Positions 1-5,179 of a DNA stretch of 5,179 bases are shown piece after piece. The stretch is taken from contig DCPV01000270.1 in NCBI GenBank assembly GCA_002323775.1, positions 1 to 5,179 of the forward strand, given 5' to 3'. The DNA is from Firmicutes bacterium UBA1535 (GTDB taxonomy: Bacteria > Bacillota > Clostridia > Tissierellales > Sedimentibacteraceae). Made by a program: the position numbers and the translations under genes. The stretch's first letter is position 1; every line of letters begins with the position of its first letter. The notes beneath the pieces were generated by a model. The model worked only from the letters and a program-made list of their open reading frames with translations. It was not told the origin of the DNA and did not search any database.

Positions 1-484
1 TGTAGCTTCTGAGCAGGGTAAAAAGGTTCTTAAGTATGAAACTGGTATAGAGCTTGAAGCTCAAATGGAAATTTGGAAAAAAATAAATAGTGAAATACAT
101 TTAGAGGATAATGACAATTTGTTTTCTCCTATAGCTAGCGGATCTTTTGGAGCTGATAAAATGATAATTGTACCATGCTCAATGTCGACACTGGCTGAAA
201 TATCCAACGGTATAACAAAAACACTTCTAATTCGAAGTGCTGATGTTCTGATTAAGGAGCGAAAAAAACTTGTTTTAGTGCCAAGAGAAACTCCTTTATC
301 CTCTATACATTTGGAAAACATGTTAAAATTGTCTAATATAGGTGTGACAATTTTACAAGCGACACCAGGATTTTATAATTTTCCTAAGACAATGGATGAT
401 TTAATTAATTTTGTTGTTGGAAAAGCATTAGATAGTTTAGAAATTAATAATGATACTTATATAAGATGGGAAGGTAAAAAATGA
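1..484 (+). CDS. ubiX: Flavin prenyltransferase UbiX, 5'-truncated by the window edge
   Basis: The reading frame is open from base 2 and shows 160 residues before TGA. UbiX proteins are usually about 185-200 residues, so roughly 25-35 N-terminal residues, including the first FMN-binding GxSGS segment, lie outside the window. The internal ATG at 65 is not the start, because VASEQGKKVLKYETG before it is clearly UbiX-like. Visible family motifs are the SGSFGADKMIIVPCSMSTLA region, then RSADVLIKERKKLVLVPRETPL, then TPGFY, then DDLINFVVGKALD. Lys and Arg-Glu in KERKKLVLVPRE and Tyr in GFY fall at the spacing of the known active-site residues K129, R139/E140 and Y169 (Pseudomonas numbering, from memory). 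The family joins a dimethylallyl group to FMN to make prenylated FMN, the cofactor of UbiD-type reversible decarboxylases. It is a soluble enzyme. The stop codon overlaps the next gene's ATG, so the two are probably translationally coupled. Identity is secure; the partner decarboxylase is not visible. Confidence 0.95.
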   Translation, partial: VASEQGKKVLKYETGIELEAQMEIWKKINSEIHLEDNDNLFSPIASGSFGADKMIIVPCSMSTLAEISNGITKTLLIRSADVLIKERKKLVLVPRETPLSSIHLENMLKLSNIGVTILQATPGFYNFPKTMDDLINFVVGKALDSLEINNDTYIRWEGKK

Positions 485-1455
485 AAAGAAATAGTAAAAT
501 TTTAATAGTATTGCTTATAGCAATTATGTTATTTACAGGATGTAGTAAATATTTTGTGAATGATAAGAACAAAAATAATTCAAAAAATGATGATGTTAAA
601 AATGTAAAGACGGTAATTCGCATAGGCATGATGTCATCAACGGACGTAATTCCTTATGTATTAATTAATGAAAAAGGAATTGCAGATAAATATAATATTG
701 ATTTGCAATTAGAGGTATTTACTTCTGCTAAGGATAGAGATGCTGCTTTACAGGCCGGAGAACTAGATGGAGTATTGACTGACTATATAGGTGTATGTAT
801 GTATCAAAATGCTGGATTTGATGTTAGAATAACTGGTATAACTGATGGAGATTACATATTGGTTTCAGGAAAAAACACAGGAATTGAATCAATGGATACT
901 ATAAAAGGCAAAAGCATTGCAATATCTGAAAATACTTTGATAGATTATACATTAGATTTGATATTAGAGAAAAATAATATGAAAACTGATGAAGTCGTAA
1001 AAGAAATTGTTCCTAGAATTCCAGATAGATTAGAGCTATTACGCAATGATAAAATTGATTTAGGCTTATTGCCGGAGCCTTTTGCAACTTTAGCAATAAA
1101 GGATGGAGCAAAATCACTTGGCAGTGCAAATAAATTTGGCTTGTATCCAGCGGTTTCTGCATTTACAAAAAAATCCTTAGATGAAAAATCAGAGGCTATA
1201 AAAAATCTTTATAACGCTTATAATGAAGCAGTAGAATATATAAATAAAACAGATATAAATGAGTATGATGAAATAGTTATAAAAGCTGTTGGTTATCCAG
1301 AAGAAATGATTGGTAAGCTTGATAACAAAGAGTTTAGAATTAGCAGTTTGCCATCTAAGGAAGATGTAGAAAAAGCAATTAAATGGGCAGTTGGCAGAGG
1401 ACTGTGCAAGGATTCTTTGACATATGAACAAATGGTTTTTGATGTTAGTAAATAG
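481..1455 (+). CDS. ABC transporter substrate-binding lipoprotein, NMT1/SsuA/TauA type
   Basis: This is a 324-residue protein with a lipoprotein signal: basic MKRNSK, a hydrophobic stretch at residues 7-19, and a lipobox-like LFTGC with Cys21 as the predicted lipidated residue (Phe at -3 is a less usual lipobox residue). A polar Asn/Lys-rich linker (about 22-44) tethers the mature domain. From residue 45 the fold is that of periplasmic-binding-protein type II of the NMT1 family: VIRIGMMSS first strand, IPYVLINEKGIADKYNIDLQLEVF, an ALQAGELDGVLTD segment, KGKSIAISE, and a LLPEPFA motif near 196-202. These proteins capture small organic anions or pyrimidines (nitrate, taurine, alkanesulfonates, the thiamin precursor HMP), so the ligand cannot be read from sequence. 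The start is fixed by a GGGAAGG ribosome site at 468-474 and the ATGA overlap with ubiX. ATPase and permease genes follow after a 165-base gap. The transporter role is firm; the substrate is unknown. Confidence 0.92.
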   Translation: MKRNSKILIVLLIAIMLFTGCSKYFVNDKNKNNSKNDDVKNVKTVIRIGMMSSTDVIPYVLINEKGIADKYNIDLQLEVFTSAKDRDAALQAGELDGVLTDYIGVCMYQNAGFDVRITGITDGDYILVSGKNTGIESMDTIKGKSIAISENTLIDYTLDLILEKNNMKTDEVVKEIVPRIPDRLELLRNDKIDLGLLPEPFATLAIKDGAKSLGSANKFGLYPAVSAFTKKSLDEKSEAIKNLYNAYNEAVEYINKTDINEYDEIVIKAVGYPEEMIGKLDNKEFRISSLPSKEDVEKAIKWAVGRGLCKDSLTYEQMVFDVSK

Positions 1456-1460
1456 TAATT

Positions 1461-1476
1461 TATATTAATTAATATA
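1461..1476. repeat. 16-bp perfect AT palindrome just after the binding-protein stop codon
   Basis: TATATTAATTAATATA is its own reverse complement and starts six bases after the TAG stop. It contains no G or C, so as RNA it would be a weak hairpin. It could be a dimeric-repressor site or simply low-complexity AT DNA. The perfect symmetry is seen directly; any function is speculation. Confidence 0.4.
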
Positions 1477-1490
1477 TTTCATAAGACTTT

Positions 1491-1537
1491 GGGAGTAAAA
1501 AAAATCAATCGATATTTTTACCCTGAGGTTGATTTTT
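1491..1537 (+). promoter_or_regulatory. Two overlapping, mutually exclusive stem-loops in the leader between binding protein and ATPase
   Basis: Hairpin A pairs GGG (1491-1493) with CCC (1521-1523) and TAAAAA (1496-1501) with TTTTTA (1515-1520), with a bulged AG and an inner ATC/GAT pairing around an AATC loop. Hairpin B pairs 1500-1510 with 1527-1537 (AAAAATCAATC with GGTTGATTTTT, one G-T wobble) and ends in five T. Both use bases 1500-1510 and so cannot form fully at once. This arrangement resembles a small attenuator or a weak processing/terminator element. No known riboswitch core was recognised. Stability is low because the stems are mostly A-U. The pairings are seen in the sequence; a regulatory role is inference. 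Confidence 0.4.
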
Positions 1538-1548
1538 AAATTAATTTT

Positions 1549-1578
1549 AAGGAGTTGCCATTGGCAATTCCTTTTATT
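1549..1578 (+). terminator. Terminator-like hairpin upstream of the ATPase gene (possible attenuator)
   Basis: AAGGAGTTGCC (1549-1559) pairs with GGCAATTCCTT (1563-1573) with one G-U pair and a three-base loop, followed by TTATT. Counting the last A-U pairs as tail gives TTTTATT, so the U-tract is short and interrupted. This could be a partial intrinsic terminator that lowers expression of ATPase and permease relative to the binding protein, or a 3' end-protecting stem left by RNA processing. Both are common in importer operons. A complete stop is unlikely unless a promoter lies just downstream, since no convincing one with a usable leader was found before the ATPase. Confidence 0.55.
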
Positions 1579-1606
1579 GAAGACATTTTATTACTTATTA
1601 TAATTT

Positions 1607-1611
1607 GGAGG
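1607..1611 (+). promoter_or_regulatory. Ribosome binding site that fixes the ATPase start
   Basis: GGAGG sits nine bases before the ATG at 1621, an ideal Firmicute spacing. The same frame is open further upstream to a TTG at 1555, but that TTG lies inside the 1549-1578 hairpin, and the extra 22 residues match nothing expected at the N-terminus of an ABC ATPase. The ATG is therefore chosen. Confidence 0.85.
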
Positions 1612-1620
1612 ATTTTTATT

Positions 1621-2400
1621 ATGCCTGATGGTATTATTCTTAACAATTTATGTGTAGAATATAAAACAAAAAAGAATAGTTTCCCTGTTATTTGCAATTT
1701 GTCGCTAAAAATAAATAAAGGTGAAACCTTGGCTATATTAGGTCAATCAGGATGTGGTAAATCAACATTAGTTAACACTCTTTCCGGCATGATAGATATC
1801 CATAGCGGAAGTGTAAAATTTACAAATGCTGGCGTAGAAGATAGTCTAAATTGTAAAAAACACAGAATAGGAATTATACCGCAAAAATCTGCTTTGCTAC
1901 CGTGGAAAACAGTAGAGGCAAATACAATTTTACCTCTTAATATTAGAAAAGAAAAAGTATCTAGTGAAAATAAAATTAAATTTGATACCGTATATGATGC
2001 ACTAGGAATTAAGGATATATTAAAAAAGTATCCTACGCAAATAAGTGGAGGACAAGCAAAGCGTGCATCTATAGCACAAACTTTTATACAAGAACCTGAT
2101 TTATTATTAATGGATGAGTCTTTTTCGGCACTTGACGCTATAAATAGAGAAGAAGCTTGGGAGCTATTTCTCCAAATATGGAAAAAAAGTAAGCCTATAA
2201 CCATATTAGTTACTCATAGCATAGAAGAAGCCCTATATCTTGGGACTAGAATAATTGTGATGGGTGCACACATGGGAGAAATTAAATACGAGAGTGACAA
2301 TCCGTTTTTTGCCAAGCTAAATCCAGAGGATATTAACTATTTAAGCTTAAAAAATAAGCTTCATAATCAATTAAGAAATGACAGCGAGGTGCAAAGATAA
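1621..2400 (+). CDS. ABC transporter ATP-binding protein, NitT/TauT (SsuB/TauB-like) family
   Basis: This 259-residue protein, typical in length for the family, is the cytoplasmic ATPase that powers import through the neighbouring permease. All nucleotide-binding motifs are present in order: Walker A GQSGCGKST (41-49), Q-loop around Gln88 followed by SALLPWKTV, which is characteristic of the nitrate/taurine/sulfonate branch, signature ISGGQAKR (141-148), Walker B LLLMDES (161-167) with catalytic Glu166, D-loop SALD (169-172), and switch His199 in LVTHSIEEAL. Two small departures from the usual pattern are AKR after SGGQ, where most members have xQR, and Ser after the Walker B Glu, where Pro is usual. 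Neither should abolish activity. Its TAA shares a base with the permease ATG, so the two are co-translated. The lipoprotein gene upstream is the obvious binding partner. The substrate cannot be assigned from this protein. Confidence 0.95.
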   Translation: MPDGIILNNLCVEYKTKKNSFPVICNLSLKINKGETLAILGQSGCGKSTLVNTLSGMIDIHSGSVKFTNAGVEDSLNCKKHRIGIIPQKSALLPWKTVEANTILPLNIRKEKVSSENKIKFDTVYDALGIKDILKKYPTQISGGQAKRASIAQTFIQEPDLLLMDESFSALDAINREEAWELFLQIWKKSKPITILVTHSIEEALYLGTRIIVMGAHMGEIKYESDNPFFAKLNPEDINYLSLKNKLHNQLRNDSEVQR

Positions 2401-3143
2401 TGAAAATGTTGAAAAAAGCCTATGTTTTTTTACAAGGTTTCTTATTGGTAAACTTGCTCTGGCTTGTTGCTTCCTTGATAATGAATACAAATGTAATACC
2501 AAGTCCATTGCTTGTTTATAAAAATTTTAGTAATATTATAAATAATGGGGTTTTATTCCATGTTTTTTACAGCTTAAAAAGAGTAGGGCTAGGACTATTG
2601 TTTTCTACTGCTGTAGGGCTATTTGTAGGGATTTTAATGGCAGTATCTGACAGATGGAATAAAATATTAAATCCAATTGTTTATTTTAGCTATCCTATAC
2701 CAAAAACAGCACTTTTGCCAATAGCTATGATTTTATTAGGTATGAGAGATGGCTCAAAGGTGCTGATAATGTTTTTAATAATGGTATTTCAAATTATAGT
2801 TGCTGTAAGAGATGCAGTATTAAAAATCGATGATACAATGTATCAAGTATTAATCTGCTCAGGTGCAAATAAACTGCAAATATTAAAGCATGTAATTATA
2901 CCAGCGATGCTTCCAGATTTGTTTACAAGCATAAGAATATCTTTAGGAACTGCGGTTTCAGTACTGTTTTTTGTAGAGGGATATGGTACAAAATATGGAA
3001 TGGGATATTATATAGTTAATGCGTGGTCAAGGATTAATTATATAGATATGTACGCCGGGATAATAGTTATATCAGTAGTAGGTTTTTTATTATTTGCTCT
3101 TGTAGATTTAATTTCAGGATATGTTTGTAAATGGAGTAATTAG
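2400..3143 (+). CDS. ABC transporter permease, NitT/TauT (SsuC/TauC-like) family
   Basis: This 247-residue integral membrane protein is the usual size for an SsuC/TauC-type permease, which normally works as a homodimer. Hydrophobic segments are seen near residues 8-28, 62-82, 104-114, 119-136, 177-193 and 219-238, giving about six transmembrane helices. Family landmarks are IPSP after the first helix (33-36), YPIPKTALLP (98-107), and the cytoplasmic coupling loop QVLICSGANKLQILKHVIIP (149-168), which keeps the Gly and Pro of the EAA motif that contacts the ATPase although EAA itself reads QVL. A GMGYYIVNAW stretch (200-209) also fits. The start ATG at 2400 overlaps the ATPase stop by one base, with GAGG at 2386-2389 ten bases upstream; the ATG at 2406 is a possible alternative. 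The gene ends the transporter operon and is followed by a strong terminator. Confidence 0.94.
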   Translation: MKMLKKAYVFLQGFLLVNLLWLVASLIMNTNVIPSPLLVYKNFSNIINNGVLFHVFYSLKRVGLGLLFSTAVGLFVGILMAVSDRWNKILNPIVYFSYPIPKTALLPIAMILLGMRDGSKVLIMFLIMVFQIIVAVRDAVLKIDDTMYQVLICSGANKLQILKHVIIPAMLPDLFTSIRISLGTAVSVLFFVEGYGTKYGMGYYIVNAWSRINYIDMYAGIIVISVVGFLLFALVDLISGYVCKWSN

Positions 3144-3200
3144 CAATTTTAGATAAACTATATAAAAGGGAAGAAGCTTTCCAATTCGGACTTTCATATG

Positions 3201-3246
3201 GCTGTTATATTAGCGGTTAAAAATCGCAATATAACAGCTTTTTTAT
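3201..3246 (+). terminator. Intrinsic terminator of the ubiX-transporter operon
   Basis: GCTGTTATATTAGCG (3201-3215) pairs with CGCAATATAACAGC (3225-3238) with one bulged A, closing a nine-base loop, and is followed directly by six T. This is a textbook rho-independent terminator 57 bases after the permease stop. It separates the transporter unit from the kdp genes. The 57 bases before it (3144-3200) hold nothing I recognise. Confidence 0.93.
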
Positions 3247-3265
3247 AGCAATATAATTTACCTTC

Positions 3266-3285
3266 ATCTTAATGAAATCTTAATG
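3266..3285 (+). promoter_or_regulatory. Tandem direct repeat with 11-bp period, candidate KdpE (OmpR/PhoB-type) operator
   Basis: ATCTTAATG occurs at 3266-3274 and again, identically, at 3277-3285, with start-to-start spacing of exactly 11 bp, about one helical turn. Head-to-tail half-sites at this spacing are the usual binding pattern of OmpR/PhoB-family response regulators, the family to which KdpE belongs. The pair lies 14 bp upstream of the predicted -35 box and is centred near -59 from the predicted start. That is similar to where I recall KdpE binding upstream of the E. coli kdp promoter, although the base sequence is not alike. The repeat is seen directly; assignment to KdpE is inference. 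Confidence 0.5.
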
Positions 3286-3299
3286 CTGTTCTTTATATA

Positions 3300-3327
3300 T
3301 TAACACCGATTTAATATCCATTATGAT
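3300..3327 (+). promoter_or_regulatory. Predicted sigma-A promoter of the kdp operon
   Basis: TTAACA (3300-3305, five of six to TTGACA) and TATGAT (3322-3327, five of six to TATAAT) are separated by 16 bp. Transcription would start near 3334, giving a leader of about 28 bases that contains the GGAGG at 3349-3353, too short for a riboswitch such as the c-di-AMP element known upstream of some Firmicute potassium genes. An alternative -10, TATATT at 3296-3301, would start 10 bp after the direct repeat and lack a -35, as in class II activated promoters. Confidence 0.5.
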
Positions 3328-3361
3328 AAACTTCAAATATAAAAACATGGAGGTAATTATA

Positions 3362-3481
3362 ATGGATGTTTTAATGATTGGGATACTGGCTATTTCTTTT
3401 GGCGTTATTTGCTTATTTGCACATTGGTGTGATTTACAGATTAAAGTTAAAAAAGGAAATGACAGGATGGGGGTTTTATAA
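3362..3481 (+). CDS. Small single-span membrane protein at the head of the kdp operon (39 aa)
   Basis: This ORF encodes 39 residues beginning MDVLMIGILAISF. Residues 3-21 form one hydrophobic helix, followed by HWCD and a basic tail rich in Lys/Arg. By the positive-inside rule, the C-terminus would be cytoplasmic. The start has a strong site, GGAGG at 3349-3353, eight bases before ATG, and the TAA abuts the kdpF ATG with no gap. Good translation signals and exact packing argue that it is a real gene rather than leader DNA. It is not KdpF, which follows separately. I recall similar short proteins with a C-terminal Cys-Asp/Glu after the helix next to kdpF in other bacteria, but I know of no established function. 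It may be an extra small Kdp subunit or regulator, or may serve to couple translation into kdpF. Confidence 0.65.
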   Translation: MDVLMIGILAISFGVICLFAHWCDLQIKVKKGNDRMGVL

Positions 3482-3559
3482 ATGATATTTTTAGGGATTG
3501 TAATTCTAGCATTGTTCGTTTATTTATTATATGCTCTTGTTTATCCAGAGAGATTATAG
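3482..3559 (+). CDS. kdpF: KdpF, small stabilising subunit of the K+-transporting P-type ATPase
   Basis: This is a 25-residue protein, MIFLGIVILALFVYLLYALVYPERL, close to the 29 residues of E. coli KdpF. One transmembrane helix (about 2-20) leads into the YLLYALVYPE ending, where the Tyr-x-x-x-Ala-Leu and Pro-Glu elements are typical of the family. KdpF is a single-span peptide that binds the KdpA/KdpB interface and stabilises the KdpFABC complex. The ATG follows the preceding stop codon directly and has a purine-rich AGGATGGGGG-type site at 3465-3473, so it is probably translated by coupled ribosomes. kdpA begins 20 bases downstream. It is well below the size most gene finders report but is supported by motif and position. 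Confidence 0.88.
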   Translation: MIFLGIVILALFVYLLYALVYPERL

Positions 3560-3579
3560 AAAGAGGGAGGCAAAACAAA

Positions 3580-5179
3580 ATGCTACAAATACTTTTAACT
3601 TTAGCGATATATATTGTCTTGGTTATTCCGGTTGGAATTTATATGTATCATGTGACAACAAACCAAAGGACTTTTGCAGAGCCTATATTTAATAAAGTGG
3701 ATAATTTTATATATTCAATATGCAAAATAGACAGAGCCGGAATGAATTGGAAAAAATATACATTCAGCTTTATAACCACTAATGCGGTGATGATTTTAAT
3801 AGGATATCTTATATTAAGATTTCAGGGCTCTTTAATGCTAAATCCGAATAATATTGGAAAAATGGAGTCAACTTTATCCTTTAATACTATCATAAGCTTT
3901 ATGACAAATACAAATTTACAGCACTATTCAGGTGAATCGGGATTATCCTATTTAAGTCAGATTATGGTCATAATATTTTTGATGTTTACATCAGCCGCAT
4001 CGGGATTTTCTGTATTTATGGCATTTAGCAGAGGTATTTCCGGCAGAGGAAATAGTTTAGGCAATTTCTATGAAGATATGATAAGAGTTACTACAAGAAT
4101 TTTGATACCAATAGCTTTTATAGTCGCAATACTTCTTGTTAGCCAAGGTGTGCCTCAAACGCTGGATGCAAATACTACAGTTACTACGATTGAAGGAAAG
4201 CTGCAAGATATTGCACTAGGTCCAGTGGCAGCATTGGAATCTATAAAACAATTAGGTACTAATGGCGGAGGATTCTTTGGTGCAAATTCAGCAGCACCAT
4301 TTGAAAATCCAACAGTTATATCAAACATAATAGAAATTATAGCTATGATGCTTATGCCGGGTGCATGTGTTATAGCGTTTGGTAAAATGGTAGCAGATAA
4401 AAAAGCTAAAAATAAAGAGAAAACTATCTTTGGGAAACAAGGAGCAGTGATATTTATAGCTATGTCTATTATTTTTATAGTAGGTTTACTTGTATGCTTT
4501 TACGCTGAAAAGACTGGTAACCCAATACTTGGAAAAATTGGATTAAATCAGAGTTTGGGTAATATGGAGGGCAAGGAAGCAAGGTTTGGGATTGCTCAAT
4601 CTGCATTGTTTACAACAGTAACCACTTCATTTACAACAGGTGCTGTTAATAACACTCACGATTCATTAACCCCATTGGGAGGTATGATTCCACTTTTACA
4701 CATGATGATAAACAGCGTATTTGGCGGTAAGGGTGTAGGATTTATGAATATGATCATGTACGTTATTTTATCAGTATTCTTATGCGGACTTATGATAGGT
4801 CGTACTCCTGAATATCTTGGCAAAAAAATTGAAGCTAAGGAAATGAAGCTAGCTGTTTTGGTGCTTATCATACACCCTTTGTTAATACTTGGATTTTCAG
4901 CACTGGCTGTAGCTACTCCTTCTGGTATAGAGGGAATTACAAATACGGGATTTCACGGTTTAAGTCAAGTTCTTTATGAGTTTTCCTCATCAGCCGCTAA
5001 TAATGGCTCTGGATTTGAAGGTCTTGCAGATAATACTGTATTTTGGAATATAACAACGGGACTTGCAATGTTTTTTGGAAGATATCTAGCGATTATTGCA
5101 CAGCTGGCTATTGCAGGCTCATTAATGAGTAAAACGGCAGTTAATCAAACTATAGGCTCTCTACGAACTGATAATGCAA
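3580..5179 (+). CDS. kdpA: KdpA, K+-translocating subunit of the Kdp ATPase, 3'-truncated by the window end
   Basis: 533 codons are visible with no stop; family members are about 555-600 residues, so only a short C-terminal piece is missing. KdpA is the membrane channel-like subunit, related to Trk/Ktr transporters, that selects K+ and passes it on within the KdpFABC pump. All four filter segments can be seen: TNTNLQHYSGESG (109-121), TNGGGFFGANSAAPFENP (227-244), TTSFTTGAVNNTHDSL (348-363) and EFSSSAANNGSGFEGL (467-482). The glycines that line the filter are present in each. Hydrophobic segments recur along the whole length, consistent with the ten-helix fold. The start ATG has AGAGGGAGG at 3562-3570, nine bases upstream, and the N-terminal LQILLTLAIYIVLVIPVGIYMY is normal for KdpA. 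The frame is intact and codon use matches its neighbours. In this setting kdpB and kdpC should follow. Expression is expected under K+ limitation through KdpDE, by family knowledge. Confidence 0.97.
   Translation, partial: MLQILLTLAIYIVLVIPVGIYMYHVTTNQRTFAEPIFNKVDNFIYSICKIDRAGMNWKKYTFSFITTNAVMILIGYLILRFQGSLMLNPNNIGKMESTLSFNTIISFMTNTNLQHYSGESGLSYLSQIMVIIFLMFTSAASGFSVFMAFSRGISGRGNSLGNFYEDMIRVTTRILIPIAFIVAILLVSQGVPQTLDANTTVTTIEGKLQDIALGPVAALESIKQLGTNGGGFFGANSAAPFENPTVISNIIEIIAMMLMPGACVIAFGKMVADKKAKNKEKTIFGKQGAVIFIAMSIIFIVGLLVCFYAEKTGNPILGKIGLNQSLGNMEGKEARFGIAQSALFTTVTTSFTTGAVNNTHDSLTPLGGMIPLLHMMINSVFGGKGVGFMNMIMYVILSVFLCGLMIGRTPEYLGKKIEAKEMKLAVLVLIIHPLLILGFSALAVATPSGIEGITNTGFHGLSQVLYEFSSSAANNGSGFEGLADNTVFWNITTGLAMFFGRYLAIIAQLAIAGSLMSKTAVNQTIGSLRTDNA

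Noticed and set aside
65..67. ATG at 65 as the start of the first gene
   Set aside because: The frame is open to the window edge, and the 21 codons before it match the UbiX family, so the gene is truncated by the window, not short.
61..321. Minus-strand open frame opposite ubiX
   Set aside because: It is a shadow of the conserved UbiX coding frame, with no ribosome site or recognisable domain.
1489..1545. TPP riboswitch suggested by ACCCTGAGG and the NMT1/THI5-like binding protein
   Set aside because: The CUGAGA and GAUCUGG core elements and the long paired helices are missing; only a short chance resemblance remains.
1577..1604. Promoter-like TTGAAG - 16 bp - TATAAT before the ATPase
   Set aside because: Transcription would start near 1611, at or after the GGAGG at 1607-1611, leaving no ribosome site for the ATG at 1621. 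The perfect -10 is probably chance in AT-rich DNA.
1555..1620. Upstream TTG start adding 22 residues to the ATPase
   Set aside because: The TTG lies within the terminator-like hairpin, and the ATG at 1621 has a well-spaced GGAGG and gives the standard family N-terminus.
1743..2204. 153-codon minus-strand open frame opposite the ATPase
   Set aside because: It is antisense to a region encoding conserved Walker and signature motifs; the translation resembles no known protein.
4656..4871. Minus-strand open frame opposite kdpA
   Set aside because: It lies antisense to the KdpA filter region and is explained by the codon pattern of kdpA.

Overview
The window reads as ordinary chromosomal DNA from a low-GC Firmicute, most likely a Clostridia-type anaerobe. 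This is inferred from the strongly AT-rich sequence with many A/T-ending and AGA/ATA codons, purine-rich Shine-Dalgarno sites (GGAGG type), a Gram-positive-style lipoprotein signal, a U-tailed intrinsic terminator, and tight head-to-tail operons. All recognised genes are on the + strand. I cannot name the species.

Left unit (1-3143): the 3' part of a UbiX flavin prenyltransferase gene, cut by the window start, overlaps by 4 bases (ATGA) the gene of a lipoprotein substrate-binding protein of the NMT1/SsuA/TauA type. A 165-base gap follows. It is rich in inverted repeats: a 16-bp perfect palindrome, two overlapping stem-loops that cannot both form, and a terminator-like hairpin. After it come the ATPase and the permease of the same kind of importer, joined by a one-base overlap. 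Together the three genes make a complete NitT/TauT-type ABC importer. UbiX makes prenylated FMN, the cofactor of UbiD-family decarboxylases. The fusion-tight UbiX/binding-protein junction therefore suggests, as inference only, that the importer supplies a carboxylate or cofactor precursor to a prFMN-dependent pathway whose other genes lie upstream of the window. A strong intrinsic terminator (3201-3246) ends this unit.

Right unit (3247-5179): the start of a Kdp high-affinity potassium-uptake operon. A non-coding stretch of about 115 bases carries a 9-bp direct repeat with 11-bp periodicity, as expected for an OmpR/PhoB-family regulator such as KdpE, followed by a reasonable sigma-A promoter. 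Then come a 39-codon ORF for a small membrane protein, a 25-codon kdpF, and kdpA, which runs off the window end with all four selectivity-filter segments visible. kdpB, kdpC and possibly kdpDE would be expected downstream.

No rRNA, tRNA, CRISPR array, insertion sequence or phage gene was seen. The least described elements are the 39-aa protein ahead of kdpF, the structured leader between the binding protein and its ATPase, and the UbiX-transporter linkage.
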